54,219 nucleotides of DNA. It comes from Bacteroidales bacterium. Its GTDB lineage: Bacteria; Bacteroidota; Bacteroidia; Bacteroidales; P3. The notes under the pieces are model-generated. The model was given only the letters and a program-made list of their open reading frames with translations, was not told the DNA's origin and searched no databases. Below, piece after piece: positions 6,567-14,717 of this stretch. A program made the position numbers and the translations under genes. Location: assembly GCA_017633985.1 (NCBI GenBank), contig JAGBOF010000018.1:1-54219 (forward strand). The letters run 5' to 3'. Positions within the stretch are counted from its first letter, which is position 1, and every line of letters begins with the position of its first letter.

Positions 6567-7967
6567 TTACTTTAATGATTTGCCGATTTTGTAGCCTTTT
6601 AAACCGTAAAAACATAAGTAACAATATGATATCATCGGGATAATAAACGAATATTTTATACCGATTGCATCAGCTAATAAGCCCTGCAGAGGCGGCAATA
6701 ACGCTCCGCCCACAATCATCATAATCAATATTGATGATGCGGAAGCCGTTTGTTTGCCCAAACCGTCAATTGCCAGTGTGAATACATTGCCCCACATAAT
6801 TGAGTTAAACAATCCTATTGCCAATATACACCAAACGGCAACTGTCGGAGCAGCAATAAAGGAAGAAATTATTAATCCTAAATTTACCAAAGCAAAGATG
6901 CTTAAACTCAAAGCAGGTTTGCCTTTTCCAAGATAAAAGAACAAGAAATTCAAGGCAATAAATACGATAAAGAACCAAACTTGATGAAATACCAAACCGT
7001 GAAGTGAGTAATTGACAAGGAAGATTATAAGGAATGCTGCAACGGCAAGCAGTACCATGTAAATTACTTTGTTTGTTGCCTTTGCGTTTGACAAAGACAC
7101 TGCACCAAGGAATCTGCCTATCATCGTTCCGCCCCAATAGTAGCTTAAGAATGCGGATGCTACGGCTTCAGGTTTGTTTAACATCTCTTTCATATAGGAT
7201 ACAAAGTTGCTGCCTATGCTTACCTCTGCACCCACATAGAAGAATATACCCAATGCACCTAACAATACGTAAGGTTTCTTGAATATGCTTTCCTGTTGGG
7301 TTACGCTTTCTTCTTTTTCTTCGGTGTAAGAGATTTTGGAAGTATAGATAAAAACGGTTACTGCCAACAATAAGCAGGCAAGGAATAGGTAAGGGATAAA
7401 CACGGCATCCGTTCCCGTAGAATTTTTTGCGAAGTAGTTGAATACGAAATAGCCTCCCAATGCAGGACCAAGTGTTGTGCCCAAAGAATTAAACGCTTGG
7501 GTAAGGTTTAATCTTGATGATGCGGTTTCTCTGTCGCCGATGATGGAAACAAAAGGATTGGCTGCGATTTGTAAAAACGTCAGACCGATACCCAATAAGA
7601 AAAGCGTCAATAAAAATACCGAGAAATCCAAATTGGCTTTAGCGGTCATTGCAAACAAAAAGCATGCTACGGCGGCAATAATCAAGCCGATAACCAGCGT
7701 GTTTTTGTAACCCATTTTGGTGATAGGGTCTTTGCCTTTGCGTGCGAACAAATAGAAGACAAAAGCTCCGACAAAATATGCTCCGAAGAATGCGAACTGA
7801 ACGATATTTGCCTGAAAATGGCTTAAAGAATAGACGCCTTTCAGATAAGGAATAAGAATATCATTTAAAGACGTGATAAAACCCCACATAAAGAACAGTA
7901 CCGTTACCGAAATCATCGGCATAAGTGAGGAGTTTTTTGTTTGTAATTGTGAATTAGTATTTTTCAT
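6567..7967 (-). CDS. FucP-type sugar:H+ symporter (MFS)
   Basis: This 466-residue inner-membrane protein has about 12 hydrophobic helices. Signatures of the fucose/glucose-galactose permease group (FucP/GluP) are the first helix FFMWGFITSLNDILIPYLK, LSHFQANIVQFAFFGAYFVGA, GIGLTFLQIAANPFV, and the conserved SRLNLTQAFNSLGTTLGPALGG. The second half contains GTMIGRFLGA and SIMWGNVFTLAIDGLG. It should import a neutral monosaccharide such as fucose, glucose or galactose with protons. The exact sugar cannot be told and no catabolic genes are adjacent. It is monocistronic, with a promoter-like TATCTTTG 36 bases upstream and a double terminator downstream. Confidence 0.88.
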   Translation of the reverse strand: MKNTNSQLQTKNSSLMPMISVTVLFFMWGFITSLNDILIPYLKGVYSLSHFQANIVQFAFFGAYFVGAFVFYLFARKGKDPITKMGYKNTLVIGLIIAAVACFLFAMTAKANLDFSVFLLTLFLLGIGLTFLQIAANPFVSIIGDRETASSRLNLTQAFNSLGTTLGPALGGYFVFNYFAKNSTGTDAVFIPYLFLACLLLAVTVFIYTSKISYTEEKEESVTQQESIFKKPYVLLGALGIFFYVGAEVSIGSNFVSYMKEMLNKPEAVASAFLSYYWGGTMIGRFLGAVSLSNAKATNKVIYMVLLAVAAFLIIFLVNYSLHGLVFHQVWFFIVFIALNFLFFYLGKGKPALSLSIFALVNLGLIISSFIAAPTVAVWCILAIGLFNSIMWGNVFTLAIDGLGKQTASASSILIMMIVGGALLPPLQGLLADAIGIKYSFIIPMISYCYLCFYGLKGYKIGKSLK

Positions 7968-8002
7968 ATTATTATTTGTTTAGTTATCTGTAAATGCAGG
8001 TG

Positions 8003-8010
8003 CAAAGATA
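8003..8010 (-). promoter_or_regulatory. -7 element of the sugar transporter promoter
   Basis: TATCTTTG on the minus strand, 36 bases upstream of the start codon, fits TAnnTTTG. A -33 TTG is not evident. Confidence 0.5.
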
Positions 8011-8067
8011 AATGTTTTTTCTCAAATTTCTACTGATTTACAAAGAAATTATGTTGATATAAGATCA

Positions 8068-8106
8068 TGAAAACGGTGTTTTAGTAAGTAAAACACCGTT
8101 ATTATT
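8068..8106 (-). terminator. Hairpin after the ATPase remnant, AACGCCGTT-like core
   Basis: The arms AAAACGGTGTTTT and AAAACACCGTT form a stem around AGTAAGT. It lies just downstream (minus strand) of the DUF4143 remnant and resembles the dispersed repeat family with one changed base pair. Confidence 0.5.
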
Positions 8107-8130
8107 TTTGTTCATATTGTTTTTTTATAA

Positions 8131-8319
8131 TTATAATACAAAATCTTCAATATTCTTCGGAGTAATTACTTTAAACTCCGAATCAGGGTAGGCATTTGAA
8201 AAAGTTATTGATAGCCGTGCTTTTGCTTTGTCGCTGTATTTGAATTCGTATGCGTATAAACCTCCGTCGTATTCTTCCAAATAATCTATTTCTTGCTGTT
8301 GTCGTGTCCTCCAAAAGTA
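8131..8319 (-). pseudogene. C-terminal remnant of a DUF4143 (AAA_14) ATPase
   Basis: The minus-strand frame reads YFWRTRQQQEIDYLEEYDGG, then LYAYEFKYSDKAKARLS, and ends at a stop at 8131 after NIEDFVL. This matches the C-terminal nuclease-like end of ATP-binding proteins with an AAA_14 domain plus DUF4143. In-frame stop TGA lies directly before it (8320-8322) and no ATPase part is present upstream, so about 60 of roughly 380 codons remain. It is a dead fragment left by deletion. Confidence 0.75.
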
Positions 8320-8532
8320 TCAGAGTTTAGCCTTTTTCTTATATTTTCATTTAAAATACGCTTTATCATAACTTTATATCATAATTTCAATTTGCAAATA
8401 TATAACATTTTTGGAATACAATCCTAAAAAGTTATGATTTTTTCGGAATTAATTCCTGAAAAATCAATTTTTGAAAAGATTGAAATCATAATATTTAGCA
8501 ATAAAAGATCTCTTTAATTCGAAATTTCTTTG

Positions 8533-8540
8533 TACTTTTG
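8533..8540 (+). promoter_or_regulatory. -7 promoter element for structured RNA C
   Basis: TACTTTTG fits TAnnTTTG. Transcription would begin near 8547, about 310 bases before the next start codon, and would first produce the long hairpin RNA at 8547-8751. The -33 TTG is not perfect. Confidence 0.5.
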
Positions 8541-8546
8541 CAGTTG

Positions 8547-8751
8547 TATTTGGTGTAAACCGAAGTATTTGGCATATTAAGAAGATTACTTATTATCTTT
8601 GAATACTGAAAACTCGCCATTTTCAATTATTCATTCAAAGTGAAGTCAGTAATTGTTCGCAGTATGTTCTGTGAACTTTACTTATTTGAATGAATAGTTA
8701 GGCGAGAACTTCAGTGGCAAATAAGAAAATAATAAAGTTCACTTCTTTTTA
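8547..8751 (+). ncRNA. Candidate structured RNA, paralogue C of a three-member family
   Basis: A rod-like hairpin is formed by ACTGAA (8605-8610) with TTCAGT (8710-8715), CTCGCC (8613-8618) with GGCGAG (8701-8706), and an 11-bp perfect inner stem ATTCATTCAAA (8629-8639) with TTTGAATGAAT (8685-8695), extended by further pairs. The head (TATTAAGA, then TTATTAT before the stem) and the tail (AAAGTTCACTTCTTTTT, 8734-8750) resemble those of two other hairpin RNAs at 43348-43582 and 41501-41737. It could be an independent small RNA (6S-like in shape) or the leader of the T9SS gene at 8858. Promoter, fold and shared ends are seen; function is unknown. Confidence 0.55.
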
Positions 8752-8857
8752 TGTTCTGTTAAACAAAAATTATTAATCCGATGTAGTCAAAACAGATGAC
8801 AGAATGATTACATCACAAAACCGAGGGGCTTAATGGGATAACAGAGCAAAAACAATT

Positions 8858-9709
8858 ATGGTTAAATTACAAAAAACCTTTAAACTTTTAACTCTTGCTG
8901 CGATGTTGTTTGTCGGTAGTAATGTTTCAGGACAAGGAATTACCGAAGGTAAGACATGTAATCAAATGTTAGTACAATCTTCTGCGGACAGTAAAATATT
9001 ACATACTCAACATATATGGGCATGGTATAATTGGGATACCCACTCTTTTGAGTATGAAGACGGAGATCTAACTTTCAAGATCTACAATACAGATTTGGAA
9101 GAGCTTAAATCAATAGACTTTTCCTATCTTTTAAACGCTGTTACAGGAGAAGATATTGATAAGGGATTTTATCCTTATTTTAAGTTTGTCGGAAAGAATA
9201 TTTTCACAAACAGCGGTAAGTATGAGTTTTTGTTGATTGCAGATAAAGTGTCCGGTATATATGACGAGGACGGTAATAAGATTTATGCCTTACCAGATGT
9301 TATATATAGAGACGATAACGACTATGAACATCCGTTTATAACAGACGGAAAGTTATTTATTCATGCTTATGATACAATCGGATATTACGAGGAGTACGAT
9401 GAGCCAATGGTGGTAACGGTTACTAAATCTTATAACCTTGCAGGCAGCAATGCTTCAAGTATTACTGCTGTTCAACAGCAAAATCCGACAAGACTGTATC
9501 CTAATCCTGCAAAACATTCCGTTATATTGGAATATAATATACAAGGACAAATGCAAGAAATGCAGATTGTGAATATGCAGGGCAGAGTAGTAGCCTCTTA
9601 TTTGCTTGATCCGAGTCAGAAACAAGTTAAGATAAACACATCCAATTACAAAAAAGGTGTTTATATCTACCGTTACGGCAATAATTCAGGTAAATTCACA
9701 GTACAGTAG
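8858..9709 (+). CDS. T9SS type-A sorted secreted protein, unknown cargo
   Basis: This 283-residue protein has a signal peptide (QKTFKLLTLAAMLFVGSNVSGQ, cleavage after about residue 26). An unrecognised, acidic and aromatic-rich cargo domain of about 180 residues follows (WAWYNWDTHSFEYEDGD, FYPYFKFVGKNIF, DGKLFIHAYDT). The type-A T9SS sorting domain begins at RLYPNPAKHSVILEY (about residue 212) and ends KKGVYIYRYGNNSGKFTVQ. It should be exported by Sec, then T9SS, to the cell surface or medium. No enzymatic motif is visible. A structured RNA lies in its long upstream region, and a bidirectional terminator separates it from the peptidase. Confidence 0.8.
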   Translation: MVKLQKTFKLLTLAAMLFVGSNVSGQGITEGKTCNQMLVQSSADSKILHTQHIWAWYNWDTHSFEYEDGDLTFKIYNTDLEELKSIDFSYLLNAVTGEDIDKGFYPYFKFVGKNIFTNSGKYEFLLIADKVSGIYDEDGNKIYALPDVIYRDDNDYEHPFITDGKLFIHAYDTIGYYEEYDEPMVVTVTKSYNLAGSNASSITAVQQQNPTRLYPNPAKHSVILEYNIQGQMQEMQIVNMQGRVVASYLLDPSQKQVKINTSNYKKGVYIYRYGNNSGKFTVQ

Positions 9710-9753
9710 CAGAGAATTAAGCTATCAGCAAGATAAAAGCAAGGGTTAAAAGA

Positions 9754-9790
9754 AAAGGTGCAGAATCTATTTCCTGCACCTTTATTTATG
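9754..9790. terminator. Bidirectional terminator
   Basis: The arms AAAGGTGCAG (9754-9763) and CTGCACCTTT (9774-9783) are followed by ATTTATG on the plus strand, and by TTCTTTT on the minus strand. It ends both the T9SS gene and the converging M16 peptidase gene. Confidence 0.8.
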
Positions 9791-9819
9791 TAATATATTA
9801 TAAAATCTTCACAAAAGAT

Positions 9820-11055
9820 TTATTTCTTTGCAGTATAATACAGCGTGTTGTGTTTGTTTGTGAAAAAGATTCTTTGTGCTAGTTTCGTTAAATCATTAAC
9901 CGTTACTTTTGCATAATAATCTTTCTCGGTATTAATACGTTCCAACATATCCAAGTGTGCATAGTATGCCAGATTCAGTGCTTTGTCAGCAATCTTTATG
10001 TTATTGAATGTTGCATTTGCACGGTTTTTATTCTTTACCTTTTGAAACTCCCGCTCACTCGGAGGATTGGAAATAAGATTATTTAATTCCTGCCAAATCA
10101 TTTCTTCGCCCGTTTTCATATCCAAACCGTCGGTACATTTGGCTACTATCATAAACAAACCCTTGTCATCATCACCCGAAACAACTGCATCAATGCCCGT
10201 GAAGACTTGTTTATTGCGAACCAAAGAATCATACAAACGCGAACTTTTGCCGTTAGACAAAATATCGGAAAGCAAATCAAAGGTATAGAATTCAGGATTT
10301 ACTCTCTCGCACATAGGAAATGTCATAATTATTACCCCGGCAGGTACGTCCCTTTCAACACTGATGAAACGGTCTTTAGTTTGCAGCGGTTCATCCTTAT
10401 AATCTATTGTCTTAATTCCTCTGTTGTCAAAATTGAATATTGATTGGCAGAGACTGAACACTTCCTCTGCCCGGACATTACCCGATATTGCAAGCACAGA
10501 GTTAGCAGGATTGTAATATTTCTTATAAAAAGCTCGCACAATATCCAAATCGGCACTTTCAATATGCGAAATATCCTTGCCTATTGTCTGCCATTTGTAA
10601 GGATGTTGCTTATAAGATAATTCACGCATAAGTTTGTACAAATCACCGTACGGTTGATTAAGATAACGTTGCTTAAACTCCTCGGTAACTACCTTTTTCT
10701 GAACACTCAAGTGCTCTTCGTCTATTATAAGATTGCGCATACGGTCGGCTTCTATTCTCAATATTGTCCCCAAATATAAGGACGGAACGGTGCAATAGAA
10801 GTTTGTTATGTCACATGTGGTAAAGGCGTTGCTCTCTCCGCCGATTGAGTTGATAAGATTGTCAAAATCAGGAAAGTTTTCGCTGCCCGAGAACATCAAA
10901 TGCTCAAACAAATGGGCAAATCCCGTATGCTCTTCGTTTTCGTTCTTACTTCCCACTTTGTAAAGCAGATTGACTGTAACAAGTTCTGTCATTGCGTCCT
11001 CGTTTACTATAATCTGCATTCCGTTATCAAGTTTTGTCTCTTTATATTGTATCAT
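9820..11055 (-). CDS. M16 family (pitrilysin-like) zinc metallopeptidase
   Basis: This 411-residue protein is close to the usual length of single-unit M16B peptidases (about 410-430). It carries the inverted zinc motif HLFEH at about residues 48-52 (GFAHLFEHLMFSGSENF), with the downstream Glu in LSVQKKVVTEEFKQR. Later come the family's RGIKTIDYKDEP-type linker and the GKSSRLYDSLVRNKQVFTGI segment of the C-terminal lobe. There is no signal peptide, so it may be cytosolic, or one half of a two-protein peptidase. It lies 62 bases downstream of addB on the same strand and may be its operon partner. The substrate is unknown. Confidence 0.9.
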   Translation of the reverse strand: MIQYKETKLDNGMQIIVNEDAMTELVTVNLLYKVGSKNENEEHTGFAHLFEHLMFSGSENFPDFDNLINSIGGESNAFTTCDITNFYCTVPSLYLGTILRIEADRMRNLIIDEEHLSVQKKVVTEEFKQRYLNQPYGDLYKLMRELSYKQHPYKWQTIGKDISHIESADLDIVRAFYKKYYNPANSVLAISGNVRAEEVFSLCQSIFNFDNRGIKTIDYKDEPLQTKDRFISVERDVPAGVIIMTFPMCERVNPEFYTFDLLSDILSNGKSSRLYDSLVRNKQVFTGIDAVVSGDDDKGLFMIVAKCTDGLDMKTGEEMIWQELNNLISNPPSEREFQKVKNKNRANATFNNIKIADKALNLAYYAHLDMLERINTEKDYYAKVTVNDLTKLAQRIFFTNKHNTLYYTAKK

Positions 11056-11117
11056 CGTTTGTATGTATTATGTAATATGTAGTAAGTAGTATATATTACG
11101 TGTAAATTCTTGTGTTT

Positions 11118-13985
11118 TTATATGCTGCAAAGCAGTTTGTATTCGCACCATTTGCATTTTTCTTCACCCATCAAGGCTTCATACGGTTCCTTATCCTGTT
11201 TTTCCAATAAGGAATTAAGCAATTGTATTAAGCACCTCTCAAATTCATCATTCATTGCCTTATCATAATAAAACACCTCCTTACCTCTGCCACGTCCGTA
11301 GTCTATTGCCAAATCCCTTTCCTTCATTTGCGAAAGGTACATCAGTTCTGGTTTTATAATTGATATGTTTTCGTTATTAAATACCAAATAACAATAAAGC
11401 AATATCTCAAAAATGTTTTCGTATCCGTCCTTCCGAACCTGTGAGTCTTGATTACAAAACATCAAATCCTCAAAACATTTAAAATGTCTGTCTTTTAGTT
11501 TTCCTGTTTTGTAGTCTACAATCCTTAAGACCTTACTTCCGTCTTTGCCTGTCACATAATCCATTCTGTCCAAGCGGCCTTTTAAATGTACCGTATGATT
11601 TCCGACTTTCAGATCCCGTGAATATTCTTTCTCACCGCAAAGATACTCAATTTTTTCCTCACAGTCCGACAAATAAACGTCTTTTATGTATTTTCTTATC
11701 ATATTCAAATGAATCAAATCGCCGCAAACACGCTTTTCTTTGGCGTTTTCTTCCTTTGATATATAATCATTGACAACCTGTTCTATGATTTTATCAACCT
11801 CTTGCGATGAAGGATTTTTGCCTTTTATTGTTTGATAAAAAATATTTGCGCAGTTATGAAAAACATTACCGAAAGCAACGGCTAAATACTCCTCGTCCTC
11901 AATTTCTTCCCTTAAATAACGCACATTATTCAGGTAAAATTTTTGCTGACAGTGGATAAGGTTGTTCAAAGCCGACGGAGAAAGAGTTTTTTCTTTGTTA
12001 TCAATAAATTGTAATTTGTTTATATCAAAATAATATTCCCTTTTATCCGCACGCAATGCCTTAACGGACGTCAAACTCTTGTAATTAATCTGTTTGTTTA
12101 CATCTTTAAGATTGGCAAACTCCGTTTCAATCTGGCGGATAAACCTGCTTTTTTCCTTTAACTTGTTTTCACCGCCTACGGTTGTGTAAATATAATCCAC
12201 ACGCTTGGCTTTATGCAAAAGGCGGTAGAAATAATAAGCAAAGACACCCGCCTTACGGTCGGTATTCATCATTCCGTATGCCTTACGGAACGAATAAGGA
12301 ATAAAAGAAGTCTCTTTGCTGAGATTAGGCAGGTTATCGTCGTTCGCACTTAACATCAAAATATATTCAAAATCCAAGGCACGCGTTTCCAACATACCCA
12401 TAAGCTGTACACCGTTTATTCCGTCGGAAAGGATATCCAGATTAAGCGAAGAAAGTTCCTTTTTAATTACATTTTTTATAATCTCACCGCTTAAAACAGG
12501 CTCTTTAGACTCCGTATATGCGGAATTGACTTTTTCAACAGAAGAAATAAATCCTAAAAGAGCCTTACAAACTTTCTTAAGCACCGCTATCTGCCACAAA
12601 TTCTCTTCTTTATTTTCCTGTGTTATGCTTTCGGCAACGGATTTTACGGAGTTAAAAACATTTTCTTTCGTAAAACAGCCTTTATCCGCCAATTTATTCA
12701 TTTCAGTCAGCACTTCGTTGTAAAGCCATGTCTGATTGAACGGATAACCCATAGTAATATTTATCTTATCCTTGAATTCTTCGGGCAGAGACTTTATTAC
12801 AAGCGGGATTAACGACTCATCATTTAATATAATTGCGACATTGGATAGTTCTATATCGGATATTGGATATTGGATATTGGATATTTCTGTGTGGGAGTCT
12901 GTATTTTCCGTATCGCCGTCGGGTTTCACTCCAATATCCAATCTCTTACGTCCGATATCTTTTGTATTCAATATCTCATACAGCCATTTGGAGATATAGG
13001 CAAGCGAAGTCGTTTCGTAAGGTGATGAAATAATGTTTATCTGCTGGTCATTTGATGCAATATTATCGAACTTAAAATCTTTCAAGTCCTGATTTTGCGG
13101 GAATAACTTGAGGTTTTCCCGTATGAAAATTCCCGCTTCGTTGCTTTCGTCCTTGAAATAATACTCGTCATAATCCCAATAAAAATCCGTATCGTAGTTT
13201 TCCTTTAACAGACGGAATATTTTCTTCTCCACATTGTTCAAAACAGAAAATCCGATCACCTTTATCTTGCCGCAGGACAGGACAATATCCTTGTTTTCCA
13301 ACCTTTGGGCAAATTCCCTGTACATCTTACCAGGATAGGCCACGTGATTGGCATCCAGAAGTGCGTTGAATTTTTCGTATATATCGTAAAGACAATTCCA
13401 TATCTTGACAAAATTCTTACGCATTGAGGAACTGTCTTTTTCAAGCGAAGTATTGAACAAACGGTTCACCAATTCTATTTGTTCTTTGGTCAAATAACCG
13501 CCGGGGTCCGCCTCCAAATTCTTGTATTCCTCCAAATTGCGGAACAAAGCCTTCGCATCAACCAATTCTTTATCTATCTGATCAAAATCATTCAGTATAA
13601 TATTACCCCAAAAATAGAATTCGTCAAAAGTTTCAGTACTTTCCGCACCCATGACATCGCAATATGCGGTGTAAAGCATGTACAAAAGTTCAAGATTTTC
13701 GCCTTTTTGGAAATCATTCATCGAACTGACGACCATCTCATCAATGGAAAAAATCTCGGGAACGAAGAAATTTACATTTGACGTTGGATATTGTATATTG
13801 GACAGTGGATATTTTTGACTCGGTGTTTGATTTGCTTGGGCAGATAAGGCAAATTCTTTCAGATATTCGAAGAAAAAGCGTATTGCACGGCGGTTTGGGA
13901 ACAGCACCATGACATTATGCAGATTGTTTTTTTCGTTTTCGAAAATCTTTCTTGCCGTTTGTTTTAAAAATCCTTCGTTTTGCAT
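11118..13985 (-). CDS. addB: AddB-like PD-(D/E)XK nuclease of the AddAB-type recombination complex
   Basis: This 955-residue protein fits the AddB-like subunit of Bacteroidota that works with AddA in processing double-strand breaks for RecA loading. The N-terminus (VMVLFPNRRAIRFFFEYL) resembles the degenerate helicase part. The C-terminus has LSPSALNNLIHCQQKFYL, the nuclease residues HLKGRLDRMDY and RIVDYKTGKLKD, and a final CKWCEYKLLC. The Cys in HCQQKFY with the last three Cys fit the AddB iron-sulphur site. It is in line with addA (16205-19258), but a restriction island now separates them. Two in-frame micro-repeats (near residues 60 and 345-380, giving SNIQYPTS and SNIQYPISD) look like insertions. 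The start at 13985 follows the end of the duplicated repeat closely. Confidence 0.85.
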   Translation of the reverse strand: MQNEGFLKQTARKIFENEKNNLHNVMVLFPNRRAIRFFFEYLKEFALSAQANQTPSQKYPLSNIQYPTSNVNFFVPEIFSIDEMVVSSMNDFQKGENLELLYMLYTAYCDVMGAESTETFDEFYFWGNIILNDFDQIDKELVDAKALFRNLEEYKNLEADPGGYLTKEQIELVNRLFNTSLEKDSSSMRKNFVKIWNCLYDIYEKFNALLDANHVAYPGKMYREFAQRLENKDIVLSCGKIKVIGFSVLNNVEKKIFRLLKENYDTDFYWDYDEYYFKDESNEAGIFIRENLKLFPQNQDLKDFKFDNIASNDQQINIISSPYETTSLAYISKWLYEILNTKDIGRKRLDIGVKPDGDTENTDSHTEISNIQYPISDIELSNVAIILNDESLIPLVIKSLPEEFKDKINITMGYPFNQTWLYNEVLTEMNKLADKGCFTKENVFNSVKSVAESITQENKEENLWQIAVLKKVCKALLGFISSVEKVNSAYTESKEPVLSGEIIKNVIKKELSSLNLDILSDGINGVQLMGMLETRALDFEYILMLSANDDNLPNLSKETSFIPYSFRKAYGMMNTDRKAGVFAYYFYRLLHKAKRVDYIYTTVGGENKLKEKSRFIRQIETEFANLKDVNKQINYKSLTSVKALRADKREYYFDINKLQFIDNKEKTLSPSALNNLIHCQQKFYLNNVRYLREEIEDEEYLAVAFGNVFHNCANIFYQTIKGKNPSSQEVDKIIEQVVNDYISKEENAKEKRVCGDLIHLNMIRKYIKDVYLSDCEEKIEYLCGEKEYSRDLKVGNHTVHLKGRLDRMDYVTGKDGSKVLRIVDYKTGKLKDRHFKCFEDLMFCNQDSQVRKDGYENIFEILLYCYLVFNNENISIIKPELMYLSQMKERDLAIDYGRGRGKEVFYYDKAMNDEFERCLIQLLNSLLEKQDKEPYEALMGEEKCKWCEYKLLCSI
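12851..12958. repeat. Palindromic micro-repeat inserted in frame in addB
   Basis: At 12851-12885 the unit GGATATTG occurs in tandem after a GATATCGG-like start. At 12929-12958 the inverted form CCAATATCC is found, followed by GTCCGATATC. Together they make an inverted repeat around about 45 bases, all in frame within addB. It encodes an extra segment ending EISNIQYPISDIE. A related single piece lies at 13781-13815. Confidence 0.6.
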
Positions 13986-14050
13986 ATTTTATACCGTTGT
14001 TTGTCTGTTTCTTATAGTTGTAAATTTCTTCTTTCAGTTATTTTCTTTTT

Positions 14051-14199
14051 GCCGTTTGGTGGGTTGCGGGGGCTTTACCGCGGTTTGCAGCCGCCCTGTG
14101 CCGTGTTATTTTCAAAAAAACTATTTTTTTGACCTAAAAAAACTGTTTTTTTAGTGAAAAAACCCATTTTTTTCAAATTATTATGCGACAGGGCAGAAA
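14051..14199. repeat. A/T-tract module element, copy 1
   Basis: G+C-rich ends (GCCGCCCTGTGCCGT; GACAGGGC) enclose alternating runs of six to eight A and T separated by short spacers (ACT, GACCT, ACTG, AGTG, CCCA). The arms GCCCTGT and ACAGGGC are complementary. Copies lie at 15923-16072 (near identical) and 48143-48267 (diverged). The element family is otherwise unknown to me. Confidence 0.7.
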
Positions 14200-14206
14200 A
14201 CTTTCT

Positions 14207-14299
14207 CCACACAGCATCCGTATCATCACTCACAGCCACCGTATTTTCACTCACAGCCACCGTATTTTCACTCACAGCCATCATATTCTTACATAAAGC
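14207..14299 (-). repeat. 21-bp tandem array, copy 1 (about 4 units)
   Basis: Two perfect 21-base units (ACCGTATTTTCACTCACAGCC) and two or three diverged ones lie in register. On the minus strand the array stays open and would encode heptads such as AVSENTV and AVSDDTD, continuing into SALSHNNLKKMGFFTKK. A similar array of seven more diverged units lies at 16073-16209. Confidence 0.75.
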
Positions 14300-14316
14300 A
14301 TATACAGTTTGGCAAT

Positions 14317-14717
14317 TTACTTTAATATCTTTTCTAAAAAACGTTGTCTTACTTCTTTATCTTGAATTTGTTTGTATCTTAAACGGCTTAACTCTAAATA
14401 GGATTTTTCTTGTTCTATGCCTAAATATTTTCTATTAAGAAGATTTGCCGCTATTCCCGTAGTCGCACTACCCGAAAAGGGATATTAACTTTCAAGATGA
14501 TTTACAATGTCATGTTATACCTATACTCAATATCTTTATTAACCACAACCAGTCAATGAATGTTAGTCAAAGAGCCATAATTATTTATTAGCCAATCATC
14601 AATAAAAGTATCAGTTTTATCTTGTCATATTTATTGATGATAAATATCGTGTTTTTTTCCACGATTCCTTTATCGTAATCAAAAACGCCAGGTGTAATGA
14701 AATTTATTTTTGTCATA
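14317..14717 (-). pseudogene. Decayed N6-adenine or N4-cytosine methyltransferase (beta-class-like)
   Basis: A start codon at 14717 overlaps the DpnI stop in ATGA, giving MTKINFITPGVFDYDKGIVE, but the frame stops after 42 codons. A second frame follows with TDTFIDDWLINNYGSLTN (about 14560-14615), then further stops. At 14484-14317 a third frame reads PFSGSATTGIAANLLNRKYL and GIEQEKSYLELSRLRYKQ to a proper stop. The last piece is the motif I region and C-terminal end of DNA methyltransferases in which motif I comes last (DpnA type). The catalytic DPPY-like centre is missing. It appears to be a former partner methylase, now broken by frameshifts and deletion. Confidence 0.7.

Larger units (their letters stand above)
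14051..14300. repeat. Left copy of the long direct duplication flanking the DpnI island
   Basis: Bases 14051-14199 match 15923-16072 almost base for base; the only differences are one substitution and small changes in A/T-run lengths. Both then run into a 21-bp tandem array. On the minus strand the copy begins with TGCTTTATGTAAGAATATGA, which differs at one base from the end of addA plus downstream sequence in the other copy. It ends sharply at GCCGTTTGGTGGG (14051), after which the addB upstream sequence starts. This marks the addB-side edge of the island. Confidence 0.85.

Noticed and set aside
8131-8319. Functional small gene at the DUF4143 remnant
   Set aside because: No start codon, an in-frame stop directly upstream, and only the last 60 or so residues of a much longer family are present.
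11062-11110. TATTATGTAATATGTAGTA-like sequence between addB and the peptidase, and a similar one at 38450-38530
   Set aside because: Short, simple A/T sequence with weak similarity. Not enough to define a further repeat family.
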